The notes under the pieces are model-generated. The model made no database searches and was not told the DNA's origin. It worked only from the letters and a program-made list of their open reading frames with translations. A DNA stretch of 64,000 nucleotides from Eubacteriaceae bacterium (GTDB lineage: Bacteria > Bacillota > Clostridia > Lachnospirales > Lachnospiraceae): contig CAJTFB010000010.1 of assembly GCA_910575665.1 (NCBI GenBank), positions 36,331 through 100,330 of the forward strand. Reading direction: 5' to 3'. Numbering within the stretch: position 1 is the first letter of the stretch; each line of letters begins with the position of its first letter. Shown here one piece after another: positions 43,079 through 51,737 of this stretch. A program made the position numbers and the translations under genes.

Positions 43079-43495
43079 ATGATCAATGAACAGGTAAAAG
43101 AATTAAGGGAATATGCAGACAAATACAAAACATCGCAAGAGGCTGTTTTTGGAACAATTAAAGTCTTGAATCAAGCCGCCGATACCATCGAATCTTTCTC
43201 TGCAAAGCTGGAGGAACCAAAGTGGATCCCCTACAGGGACCGTCTGCCAGAGGAACCACCAAAGATAACATTAAACGTAAAAGAAGTGGAGCAAATGATA
43301 GATAATCAAACATTGCAGGAATATATCGTTACAACCCATATTGGAGAACAATCAACCGCGTTATATTATGCTGGAGATGGGTGGTGGTATGATCGAGCCA
43401 GAGAGGTATTCGGCAGAGCGGCTGCATGGCAACCCTTACCGGAACCGTATAAACTAAACAACCCGGCAGCAGTGCAAAAGGGGGAAGAATCATGA
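43079..43495 (+). CDS. DUF551-like phage protein
   Basis: The 138-residue product has a helical N-terminus and the DUF551 pattern WIPYRDRLPEEPP to AWQPLPEPY. Function is unknown. AGGAGGAAACC precedes the ATG. The stop overlaps the next start. Confidence 0.75.
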   Translation: MINEQVKELREYADKYKTSQEAVFGTIKVLNQAADTIESFSAKLEEPKWIPYRDRLPEEPPKITLNVKEVEQMIDNQTLQEYIVTTHIGEQSTALYYAGDGWWYDRAREVFGRAAAWQPLPEPYKLNNPAAVQKGEES

Positions 43496-44166
43496 ATAGA
43501 GAAGAATTATTAAAAGCAGCCAGACCAATCCTTTTTAACACAGACATGGTCAAGGCAATCCTGGATGGTAAAAAGACCGAGACCAGGCGGACGATGAAAC
43601 CTCAACCCTGGAACATTGGACAAGGCAAAGATGAGTGCAGGCATGAAAAAGGATTTTTTGATACAGGTAAAAATGAATGGGCATGTCGTCAATGTGGCTG
43701 CGGAATAATTCCCATGAAGGGAGGTTCGTATTTTCATGCACCGTACCAGCCGGAAGATATCCTCTATGTCCGGGAAACGTGGCAGCATCTGTACGAACTG
43801 GATGGCAATGAAGAGATCATTGACGGAACCGGAAGATATTATTATGCTGCTACAGACCAGCTACCATGTAATGGATACATAGATTCGCGTGGTGTAAGCC
43901 ACGAAAATATACCCTGGAAACCATCTATCCACATGCCAAAAGAAGCGGCACGGATCTTTTTAAAAGTCACAAACATAAGACCAGAGCGCCTACAGGACAT
44001 TGACGATAATGGCGTAGTAGCTGAGGGACTGCAGATAGGAGATCCCTTTGACGAGCTGTGGAATTCTACCGTTAAAAAAGCAGATCAAGACCGTTACGGA
44101 TGGGACGCCAACCCCTGGGTGTGGGTGATCAACTTTAAAAGGCTGGAAAGTGAGGGTAAACAATGA
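43492..44166 (+). CDS. ASCH-like phage protein
   Basis: The 224-residue product contains FNTDMVKAILDGKKTETRRTMKPQP and ILYVRETWQ, typical of ASCH/PUA-like proteins of phages thought to bind RNA or modified bases. A CxxC pair (CRQCGCG) is inserted. The start overlaps the DUF551-like gene. Confidence 0.75.
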   Translation: MNREELLKAARPILFNTDMVKAILDGKKTETRRTMKPQPWNIGQGKDECRHEKGFFDTGKNEWACRQCGCGIIPMKGGSYFHAPYQPEDILYVRETWQHLYELDGNEEIIDGTGRYYYAATDQLPCNGYIDSRGVSHENIPWKPSIHMPKEAARIFLKVTNIRPERLQDIDDNGVVAEGLQIGDPFDELWNSTVKKADQDRYGWDANPWVWVINFKRLESEGKQ

Positions 44167-44196
44167 TTGTATCAATAAACTTCAAAAGTAGAGATA

Positions 44197-44361
44197 TCAC
44201 TTATTTCCACACTCAGTCTGATGGGCAAGCAGGGATTCGATCATATATCCAAATGCTATGAGATCGGCTGAAAGCCTCCTCAATTCTTCTTCACTCAGAC
44301 ATTCCGACGCCTGGCAGGCAAGAGTGGACAGAACATAGAGACTGGAGCATTTGCTTTTCAT
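44197..44361 (-). CDS. Small helical phage protein on opposite strand
   Basis: AGGTGGTGTCTC precedes ATG 44361. The 54-residue product (KSKCSSLYVLSTLACQASECLSEEELRRLSADL) is helical with Cys residues. It is the only minus-strand gene between 41 and 64 kb. No family is named with confidence. Confidence 0.55.
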   Translation of the reverse strand: MKSKCSSLYVLSTLACQASECLSEEELRRLSADLIAFGYMIESLLAHQTECGNK

Positions 44362-44421
44362 GAGACACCACCTAAAAGACACTTAATCAATTATATTCAT
44401 TGACAGAAAGGACCGTGAATA

Positions 44422-44616
44422 ATGAAATCACAAAGAACAATATATTACATAGGGCAAAGGATAGAAATCCCTTACGAAGAAAAAGAAGGACGAAAAATAG
44501 TCACAAAGTACAAAAGAGTACAGATCATAGACTTGTATACCAACTTTGCTCTCTGTAAAGTAAACGGACAATACAACGAGTGCTACCCATATGATGTTTT
44601 AGAGGTGGCAGTGTAA
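44422..44616 (+). CDS. Small phage protein
   Basis: AGAAAGGACC precedes ATG 44422. The 64-residue beta-rich product (QRTIYYIGQRIEIPYEEKEG to NECYPYDVLEV) has no recognised family. Confidence 0.6.
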   Translation: MKSQRTIYYIGQRIEIPYEEKEGRKIVTKYKRVQIIDLYTNFALCKVNGQYNECYPYDVLEVAV

Positions 44617-44698
44617 ACTAAAAACTCAATATTGTCACGCAGTGTAATAATGATATTGATAAGAGAAAATTTGTATGTTAAGATATTAAGAATAGATA

Positions 44699-45091
44699 AA
44701 GGCTGAATTCGGATTAAAGAGTTTGCAGTAGTTGTTAAGCTCCATCAAAGGAGATTGGTTACTACTGTGAATGGAATGATTCACTGTTGCTCTTTGTGTC
44801 AGAAAATGGTGCTTGAGTTGTGGTGAGAAAAGCCTTATTGTGAGTTTGACATACAAAAATATTTGTATATTAAAGATACAGGCTGAATTCGGATTAAAGA
44901 GTTTGCAGTAGTTGTTAAGCTCCATCAAAGGAGATTGGTTATTACTGTGAATGGAATGTTTTGCTGTTGCTCTTTGTGTTAGAAAATGGTGCTTGAGCTG
45001 TGGTGAGATAAATTTAATTAGTGAAACAGCATGTATGGAAAGGAACATTTTTTCGGAAAAACTTTATCTTAAGATTGGAGGGTTAATTATA
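44699..45091 (+). repeat. Two decayed tandem copies of the replication gene 5' region
   Basis: GGCTGAATTCGG starts at 44701 and 44881 (180-base period), and both blocks match the replication gene from about 45169 on (QAEFGLKGFAVVVKL to VSENGA). Both have frame-breaking deletions. The second copy reaches the region encoding CIKRNIFSEKL. Confidence 0.88.
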
Positions 45092-45955
45092 ATGCCAAGA
45101 CCAAATAAAGCTGGTCTTGACTACTTTGAGTTAGATTGTCACCTTGATGAAAGGGTAAGATTGATACAGGCTGAATTTGGACTAAAAGGATTTGCTGTAG
45201 TTGTTAAGCTCTACCAAAAAATATATGGTGAGATTGGTTACTACTGTGAATGGAATGAAGATTCACTGTTGCTTTTTGTGTCAGAAAATGGTGCTTCGAG
45301 CTGTGGTGAAAAAAACTTAATAAGTGAAATTATTACAGCATGTATCAAAAGGAACATTTTTTCAGAAAAACTTTTTTGTGAGTATGGTATCTTAACTTCC
45401 GAAGAGATACAAAAAAATTACTTAAACGCTGTGTCCAGGCGTGAAAAAGTTGAAATGAAAAAAGAGTACCTTTTATTAAGTGTACCCAAAAAATTCAAAA
45501 ATGTAGTCATAAACCCAGTAAATGTTGACAGAAACAAAGAAAATGTTGACATTAATTCGCAGAGTAGAGTAGAGAAGAGTAGAGTAGAGAATATAAATAC
45601 TTTGTGCAAAGCAGAAGCTTTGGCACTGTTTGAAGAAAAACTATGGCCATTATATCCGGTGAAGAAAGGTAAGGGGCAGGTATCTTTAGCTGCAAAGCAA
45701 CGCCTTTTGAAAGTGGGATACGAAGAGATGGTTAGAGCAATAGACAGATACAAGGCAGAGCTTGAGAGAGATTGTGATTGGAGGCGGCCGCAAAACGGAA
45801 GCACATTTTTTAATAGCGGGTATGTGGACTATCTGGACGCTAACTATGTTCCAGGAAGAGACAGACTTAGGAAAAAGAAAAATTCGTTCAATAACTTTCC
45901 TCAGAGAGAATACGATAATTCTGTACAGTTGGAGAAGCAGTTGCTAAGAAATTAA
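45092..45955 (+). CDS. DUF4373 (Lin1244/Lin1753)-type phage replication protein
   Basis: The 287-residue product begins MPRPNKAGLDYFELDCHLDERV with a winged-helix-like N-terminal domain typical of phage replication initiators of this family. A Lys-rich C-terminal segment follows (SGYVDYLDANYVPGRDRLRKKK). GGAGGG precedes ATG 45092. It probably acts at the phage origin. Two decayed copies of its own N-terminal region lie just upstream. Confidence 0.82.
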   Translation: MPRPNKAGLDYFELDCHLDERVRLIQAEFGLKGFAVVVKLYQKIYGEIGYYCEWNEDSLLLFVSENGASSCGEKNLISEIITACIKRNIFSEKLFCEYGILTSEEIQKNYLNAVSRREKVEMKKEYLLLSVPKKFKNVVINPVNVDRNKENVDINSQSRVEKSRVENINTLCKAEALALFEEKLWPLYPVKKGKGQVSLAAKQRLLKVGYEEMVRAIDRYKAELERDCDWRRPQNGSTFFNSGYVDYLDANYVPGRDRLRKKKNSFNNFPQREYDNSVQLEKQLLRN

Positions 45956-45971
45956 AGGATGGGAGGTATTT

Positions 45972-46394
45972 ATGGATCCAATATATACTCAACTGGTGAA
46001 AGAAATTGAAGAATTAACTGTGGCCATTGAAAACCTGAGAACCGAGATAGAAAATTATTTAAAAATGGGAAATGTCTTTAATGGCCCTTCTGGGATCAGG
46101 GGAATCGATTACACACAAGACAGGGTTAGCACCAGCGGAACAATGTCATTTAGTGATGTATTGAGGAGGATCTATGAAAAAGAACGGATACTACAGCCAC
46201 AGATCAGAAGATTGGAAACTCTTAAAACGATTAAAATAAAATTTGAAGAATTATATCAAAGTGACAAAGATTTGCTAGAAGCAAAGATTTTTTATTTTAG
46301 AGTTATAAAAAAATACACTCAAAAAAAGACCGCTTTAGAGTTAGGATACTCTGAAAGGCAGATACAACGCATAGAAAAGAAAATTAATATTTAA
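45972..46394 (+). CDS. Late-transcription regulator-like HTH protein
   Basis: The 140-residue product has an N-terminal coiled coil and a C-terminal sigma-like helix-turn-helix (LEAKIFYFRVIKKYTQKKTALELGYSERQIQRIEKKI), as in DUF1492/ArpU-type phage late regulators. It lies before the integrase-like gene and the late promoter region, so it may activate the duplicated promoters at 47271-47495; that is an inference. Confidence 0.75.
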   Translation: MDPIYTQLVKEIEELTVAIENLRTEIENYLKMGNVFNGPSGIRGIDYTQDRVSTSGTMSFSDVLRRIYEKERILQPQIRRLETLKTIKIKFEELYQSDKDLLEAKIFYFRVIKKYTQKKTALELGYSERQIQRIEKKINI

Positions 46395-46431
46395 TAATAT
46401 TAACCATGTAAAAAATAAAGGATGGTGGAAA

Positions 46432-46983
46432 ATGAATACTGTGCAGCCGATACGTGACATTGAGATGGTAAATGATATTTATGAGTATCTCAATGGACAG
46501 AGTAAAAGGAATGGTCTGCTTTTTGCTTTTGGGATTTATACTGGTTTAAGAATATCGGATATCCTTTCGATCAAAGTGCGCCAGGTAAGAAACCAAAGAT
46601 ATATCTCCATACGAGAAAAAAAGACTGGCAAGGAAAAAAATATTCCTATCAACAATTTTTTGAAACAGTGTATTGATGCTTACATTGTGGATATGAAAAA
46701 TTATGAATATTTGTTTTACGGGAGAAAAAGAACATTTCCAATGACAAGGCAACAGGCATACAACATACTCTCCAATGCAGCAGAGAAGTTTGGCATACAG
46801 AGTGTTGGCACTCATACCCTGAGAAAGACGTTTGGTTATCACATGTATCAAAAAACTCATGATGTGGCTATGCTAATGGATATTTTTAATCATAGTGATC
46901 CGGGGGTAACCTTGCGATACATTGGAGTAAATCAAGATACAAGGGACAAATTTTATATGGGTGTGGATCTTTTAGGAAAGTAA
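46432..46983 (+). CDS. Small tyrosine recombinase
   Basis: This 183-residue protein is only the catalytic domain: TGLRISD with the first Arg, HTLRKTFG, and a final Tyr in LRYIGV. It lacks the arm-binding N-terminus. Such short recombinases often lie just before terminase in Firmicutes phages. Integration here is more likely due to the serine recombinase, so its role is unclear. Confidence 0.87.
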   Translation: MNTVQPIRDIEMVNDIYEYLNGQSKRNGLLFAFGIYTGLRISDILSIKVRQVRNQRYISIREKKTGKEKNIPINNFLKQCIDAYIVDMKNYEYLFYGRKRTFPMTRQQAYNILSNAAEKFGIQSVGTHTLRKTFGYHMYQKTHDVAMLMDIFNHSDPGVTLRYIGVNQDTRDKFYMGVDLLGK

Positions 46984-47270
46984 CCACAAATATCGGAATT
47001 ACAATGTTTACAAGATTTTTGCTTTACATAATTTGTGATTCGTATAGTCGAGCAAGCTGAATTTGTGGATTGAATTAAGAAGAGATTTAAAATTAAAAGA
47101 TTTACAGAATTATAGATATGTCAAACTAATTTCTACAGCTGTAGAGCGTCGAAGCGCCAAGGTACTGTAAGAACAAATGTACGCCTTGCGGGACGTCGAT
47201 CGCGGTTTCTGCCTAGTTTTAAAATCTGAAAATTGAAAACTGCCGTTTCCGATGTTTCTTGGATTCGATG
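46984..47270. other. Non-coding stretch before late operon
   Basis: No supported gene is seen. The first ~150 bases are A+T rich. A G+C-rich block at 47137-47213 has short complementary pieces (CAAGGTAC with GTACGCCTTG; GCGTCG with CGACG types) and may be a structured RNA or packaging signal. It does not fold as a tRNA. Confidence 0.4.
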
Positions 47271-47495
47271 AAAAAAAATAAAAGATGTCGTTGAAATGTC
47301 GTGTCGACCTGTGTTATTATGGTAGTGTGTGGGAAGTAAATCAAGGCAGCTGTTTATGTAGCAGCTGCTTTTTGCATGAAAAAGTAAAAAAAATAAAAGA
47401 TGTCGTTGAAATGTCGTGTCGACCTGTGTTATTATGGTAGTGTGTAGGAAGTAAATCAAGGCAGCTGTTATTGTGGCAGCTGCTTTTTTGTGCGC
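47271..47495 (+). repeat. 115-bp tandem duplication of a promoter-terminator unit
   Basis: Two nearly identical units (starts at 47271 and 47386) each have TGTCG direct repeats, TTGAAA and TATTAT 18 bases apart (47291-47320 and 47406-47435), and a hairpin GCAGCTG/CAGCTGC followed by T runs (47346-47373 and 47461-47489). Each would make a ~55-base RNA just ahead of terS. Confidence 0.85.
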
Positions 47496-47512
47496 AGATT
47501 TTGGAGGTAAGA

Positions 47513-48076
47513 ATGAGTGAGGATAGAAATGTAACAAACATTTCAGCAGTAACAGTCAATGCGACTGTGCTCAGTGAATTACTTGGAGTTTCTGACAGGA
47601 GAGTTCGACAACTAGCCGAAGAGGGAATTTTGATTAGGGCTTCAAAAGGAAGATATAAACTGGCGGAATCCATGAAAAATTATATCCTGACTTTAAGAAT
47701 AGCAAACCAGGACAGCGAAGAAAAGATTTATGGGGAAACGTTAGATCTTGATGCTGAAAAGGCTAAGCATGAGGTTGTGAAAATCCAAATGTCGGAACTA
47801 AAGCTCCAGCTTATGAAAGGACAACTACACAAGAGTGAAGATGTCAGGGCTGTGATGTGCGATATGCTTACGGCTTTTAGGAGTCGGCTAATGAACCAGC
47901 CGGCGAAATCAGCTCCAGTTTTGGCAAATATGTATGATGCTGGCCAGATTCAAAGTTATCTGGAAAAAGAAATGACAGATGCATTATTGGAGCTTCGGCA
48001 GTATGAACCAAAGGAATTTTACAACGAAGATTACATAGAGTTAGGGGATGATAAAATTGCAGGTCCACAAAATTGA
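47513..48076 (+). CDS. terS: Terminase small subunit
   Basis: The 187-residue product begins with a Nu1-like helix-turn-helix (LSELLGVSDRRVRQLAEEGIL) that would bind the packaging site, followed by a helical oligomerisation region. GGAGGT precedes ATG 47513. It overlaps the large subunit gene by 29 bases. Confidence 0.85.
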   Translation: MSEDRNVTNISAVTVNATVLSELLGVSDRRVRQLAEEGILIRASKGRYKLAESMKNYILTLRIANQDSEEKIYGETLDLDAEKAKHEVVKIQMSELKLQLMKGQLHKSEDVRAVMCDMLTAFRSRLMNQPAKSAPVLANMYDAGQIQSYLEKEMTDALLELRQYEPKEFYNEDYIELGDDKIAGPQN

Positions 48077-49901
48077 ATATAAAACAATTTATCTCTTCAA
48101 AGATATCTTTCAGATCCTTGAGCCACCCAAACCGATGACAGTATCTGCATGGGCGGCAGAACACCGCAGGCTTTCCAGGGAAGCCTCAGCAGAACCAGGA
48201 AGGTGGAATTTGGACAGGGCGCCTTATCAGCGTATTATTATGGACGCGATCAGTGACCGAACATGTCACAAGATTGTAATTATGACTTCCGCGCAGATTG
48301 GCAAAACGGAGATGCTTTTGAATGTAATCGGGTATTATTCTGAACATGATCCATCACCGATCATGGTAGTACAGCCGACGGATTCCATGGGACAGGCCTT
48401 TTCCAAGGACAGATTGGCGCCAATGATACGAGATACGAGGTGCCTGAAAGATATTTATGGCATGGCAAAAAGTCGAGACACCGCGAATACTATCATGCAC
48501 AAACAGTTTCCGGGAGGTCATATCACTATAATTGGCGCCAATGCTCCATCCAATCTTGCCTCACGTCCTATTCGGATACTCCTTATGGACGAGGTGGACC
48601 GTTATCCGGCAACAGCCGGAACGGAAGGTGATCCGGTTGATCTTGCAGAAAAGAGAACTAATAATTTTTGGAACAAAAAAGTTGTTATGGTGTCTACTCC
48701 AACAGTAAAGGGGCTTAGCCGAATCGAAAAGGAATATAATCGATCTTCCAAAGAAGAGTGGTGTGTACAATGTCCATATTGTGGGAAGTATACACCTTAT
48801 ATTTGGGAAAATCTTGATTTTAAGAATATGATGATGGCTTGTGATCACTGTGGGGAAAAATTGACGGAAGACGAGTGGAAGGATAGACCGGGGATGTTTG
48901 TTGCCAGAAATCCGAAAGTTATGGATACTAGAGGATTTCACCTGAATGAAATGGCCTCTCCCTGGAGGCGGTGGGAAGATATTGCGGAAAGTTATAAGGC
49001 GGCAGTGCACGATTTAAAAGAAACAGGATCTGACTTTAAGCTACGCACTTGGGTTAATACTTCTAAGGGCGAATCTTACGAAATGAAGGGAGACTCTGCG
49101 GATAAGGATACGTTAATAGAGCGTCGCGAAGATTATTATGCTGAGCTGCCGGAAGGCGTGCTGGTTTTGACGGCGTCAGTGGATGTTCAGGATGACCGAT
49201 TTGAAATCGAGGTGTGTGGATGGGGAAAGGGCTATGAATCGTGGGGAATCACTTACGATAAGATTTACGGAGATCTGGAAAGAGAGGAAATTTGGAACCA
49301 GCTGGAGGAATATCTTCAGCTGGATTTTTGTTTTGAAAATGGAAGCAATCTCAATGTTGCATGCACTTTTATTGATACAGGTGGACACCATACAACAAAA
49401 ACTTATAAATGGTTAAAAAAGATGAAAAGTAAAGGTCGGATGATTTATGGTATCAAGGGTTATGGCCAAAATGGTATACCGCTTCTCCATAAAAAGTCCA
49501 CCAATAATGATTATAAGGTGCCCATTTTCATCCTGGGCGTAAATGCCGGAAAAGAAACAGTTTTATCCAGGCTTTATATTGAGGAACCTGGTCCTGGATA
49601 CTGTCATTTTCCCAAGAACATTGACCGGGGTTATGATCAAAAGTATATGAATGGTCTCACTTCTGAGCAGAAGGTGATTAAATCGGTAAATGGAAAAATG
49701 ACAGTTACATGGGTAAAAAAACAGGGAGCAAGGAATGAGCCTTTTGACTTAAGAAATTATAATACCGCCGCTGTGGAATTTTTAAACCCCAATTTTGCGG
49801 TATTGGAGAAAAAGGTAAGTGAGGGAATCAATTACATGAAAAAGGGCAGTAGAAATACGAAAAAAAGAGCGGGGGTTATTAGCCGCGGAATAATGACATA
49901 G
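48048..49901 (+). CDS. terL: GpA-type terminase large subunit
   Basis: The 617-residue product has the ATPase region MTSAQIGKTE, the acidic LLMDEVDRYP and a zinc site (CPYCGKY and CDHCGEK), with a nuclease half ending near residue 600 (AVEFLNPNFAVLEKKV). This is the lambda GpA class. It packages DNA with TerS. ATG 48048 overlaps terS and has AGGGG just before it. Confidence 0.93.
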   Translation: MIKLQVHKIEYKTIYLFKDIFQILEPPKPMTVSAWAAEHRRLSREASAEPGRWNLDRAPYQRIIMDAISDRTCHKIVIMTSAQIGKTEMLLNVIGYYSEHDPSPIMVVQPTDSMGQAFSKDRLAPMIRDTRCLKDIYGMAKSRDTANTIMHKQFPGGHITIIGANAPSNLASRPIRILLMDEVDRYPATAGTEGDPVDLAEKRTNNFWNKKVVMVSTPTVKGLSRIEKEYNRSSKEEWCVQCPYCGKYTPYIWENLDFKNMMMACDHCGEKLTEDEWKDRPGMFVARNPKVMDTRGFHLNEMASPWRRWEDIAESYKAAVHDLKETGSDFKLRTWVNTSKGESYEMKGDSADKDTLIERREDYYAELPEGVLVLTASVDVQDDRFEIEVCGWGKGYESWGITYDKIYGDLEREEIWNQLEEYLQLDFCFENGSNLNVACTFIDTGGHHTTKTYKWLKKMKSKGRMIYGIKGYGQNGIPLLHKKSTNNDYKVPIFILGVNAGKETVLSRLYIEEPGPGYCHFPKNIDRGYDQKYMNGLTSEQKVIKSVNGKMTVTWVKKQGARNEPFDLRNYNTAAVEFLNPNFAVLEKKVSEGINYMKKGSRNTKKRAGVISRGIMT

Positions 49902-49910
49902 GAGGATTGG

Positions 49911-50153
49911 ATGATGAATGATGACAAATTAGAAAGGCTCCAAAGATACAAAAAACAAAGAGAACTGTATCTGCAAGCGGAGGAGGAAATTTTAACTGGT
50001 GCTCAATCGTACTCAATCGGATCCAGGACAGTGACAAAAGGTAGCCTGGCGGAGATCGCAAAAATGATTGCCCATCTTGACAGTCAGATCACAAAGCTGG
50101 AAAACAGTGGAGGAAAGCGGCCTGCCTTTCGCGTTATTCCGAGAGATATATAG
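49911..50153 (+). CDS. gpW-like head-tail joining protein
   Basis: The 80-residue helical product (NDDKLERLQRYKKQRELYLQAEEEILTGAQSYSIGSRTV) matches the gpW family, which caps the portal so tails can join. AGGAGG precedes the start; ATG 49911 and 49914 are both possible. Confidence 0.82.
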   Translation: MMNDDKLERLQRYKKQRELYLQAEEEILTGAQSYSIGSRTVTKGSLAEIAKMIAHLDSQITKLENSGGKRPAFRVIPRDI

Positions 50154-50165
50154 AGGAGGTACACA

Positions 50166-51737
50166 ATGAATTTATTTGATACAATGCTGGAAGCTGTGTC
50201 TCCGGAAAGGGCATTGAAACGCCTTGATGCAAGAAACCGGCTGAGAATAGTGAAACAGATAAAAAATGCGGGCTATTCTGATAGCGGGGCCTCTCGAAAG
50301 AAAAGTTACGGTAAGGGATGGAGTGCAAATTCGAAATCTCCTCAGGAGGATATTGATAAAAATCTTCCAACCTTGCGTCGCCGAAGTCGTGATCTGATGA
50401 TGTCGGCTCCGCTTGCCACAAGCGCTATCCGAACAATGCGGACAAATGTTGTTGGTTCTGGGCTGATTCCAAAGCCTAAGGTTGATTCGGATTTTTTAAA
50501 GTTGTCAGACCAAGAAGCGGAAGAATGGCAGAAAAACACCGAACGAGAATTTAATATTTGGGCGGAATCAAAATTGAGTGATGCCAGAAAGCTAAATAAT
50601 TTTTATGCCAACCAACAGTTGGTTATGCTTGGTCAACTGGTAAACGGTGATGCCTGCTGTCTTTTTTCACTGGAAGATGGAGATCAGAAGGTGATGCCGT
50701 ATGGGCTTCGCCTCAACATCATCGAATCGGACCGTATTTGTTCCCCAGAAAGCAATGGGAACAATGTTAATTTACTGTGCCAGAATCCTAAAAACAAGAA
50801 CCGTATTTACAGTGGTGTCGAGATTGATGATAAAGGGGCTGTTGTGGCGTACCATATTTGTAATACGTATCCCAATTCTAATCTTAATTTAAAAAAAGAA
50901 TGGATCAGGGTAGAAGCTTTTGGAAAAAAGACCGGAATGGAAAATGTTTTGCTTATTTTTGATTCTGAACGGGCAGAGCAGTACCGGGGAGTACCCCTTC
51001 TGGCGCCAGTCATTGAATGCGTGAAACAGTTGACCAGGTACACAGAAGCGGAGCTAATGGCAGCAGTTGTTGGCTCGTTTTTTACTGCATTTATTAAAAC
51101 GACGCAGAGCAGCAGCGATGACCTTTTTACCGGCGTGACAGAAAAAGAGGATTCTGTGGCGGATAAAAAATATGAGTATGAGATGGGACCTGGCATGATC
51201 AATCGGCTAGAGCCTGGGGAAGAAGTGGATTTCGGAGACCCGAAACACCCATCTAGTAATTTTGATATTTTTGTTTTGACTATGGCAAAATACACGGGAG
51301 CTGCCTTAGAGATCCCGGTAGAGATACTGACTAAGAATTTTAATTCTTCTTATTCTGCTTCCAGAGCTGCCTTATTGGAAGCGTGGAAAACTTTCCGGAT
51401 GAGGCGGAAGTGGTTGGTGGAAGATTTTTGCCAGCCTGTTTATGAGCGTTGGCTAATAGAGGCTGTTGCCAGCGGTCGGATCAAGGCACCTGGGTTTTTT
51501 TGTGATCCAGCTATCTACAGAGCGTGGAGTAGATGTCAGTGGAATGGTCCGGCACCGGGCATGATCGATCCAGTCAAAGAGGTGGAGGCAGCAGAACGAA
51601 AGATTGCTCTTGGCACATCCACAAGAGAAAAGGAATCTGTAGAGTTAAACGGAACAGATTTTTGGGAGAATATGCGACAACTGGCTAAGGAGCAGAGAGA
51701 AATTGATAAATATTTAGGAGGTAGTGATAATGATTAA
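50166..51737 (+). CDS. Lambda-type portal protein
   Basis: This 523-residue protein has the portal features of the lambda gpB family: RDLMMSAPLATSAIRTMRTNVVGSGL, AEQYRGVPLLAPVIE and SYSASRAALLEAWKTFR. It forms the dodecameric DNA gate of the head. GAGGAGG precedes the ATG. It overlaps the protease start. Confidence 0.93.
   Translation: MNLFDTMLEAVSPERALKRLDARNRLRIVKQIKNAGYSDSGASRKKSYGKGWSANSKSPQEDIDKNLPTLRRRSRDLMMSAPLATSAIRTMRTNVVGSGLIPKPKVDSDFLKLSDQEAEEWQKNTEREFNIWAESKLSDARKLNNFYANQQLVMLGQLVNGDACCLFSLEDGDQKVMPYGLRLNIIESDRICSPESNGNNVNLLCQNPKNKNRIYSGVEIDDKGAVVAYHICNTYPNSNLNLKKEWIRVEAFGKKTGMENVLLIFDSERAEQYRGVPLLAPVIECVKQLTRYTEAELMAAVVGSFFTAFIKTTQSSSDDLFTGVTEKEDSVADKKYEYEMGPGMINRLEPGEEVDFGDPKHPSSNFDIFVLTMAKYTGAALEIPVEILTKNFNSSYSASRAALLEAWKTFRMRRKWLVEDFCQPVYERWLIEAVASGRIKAPGFFCDPAIYRAWSRCQWNGPAPGMIDPVKEVEAAERKIALGTSTREKESVELNGTDFWENMRQLAKEQREIDKYLGGSDND

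Noticed and set aside
47137..47213. Possible tRNA gene
   Set aside because: No acceptor stem, no T-loop GGTTC motif and no anticodon arm in the right places.
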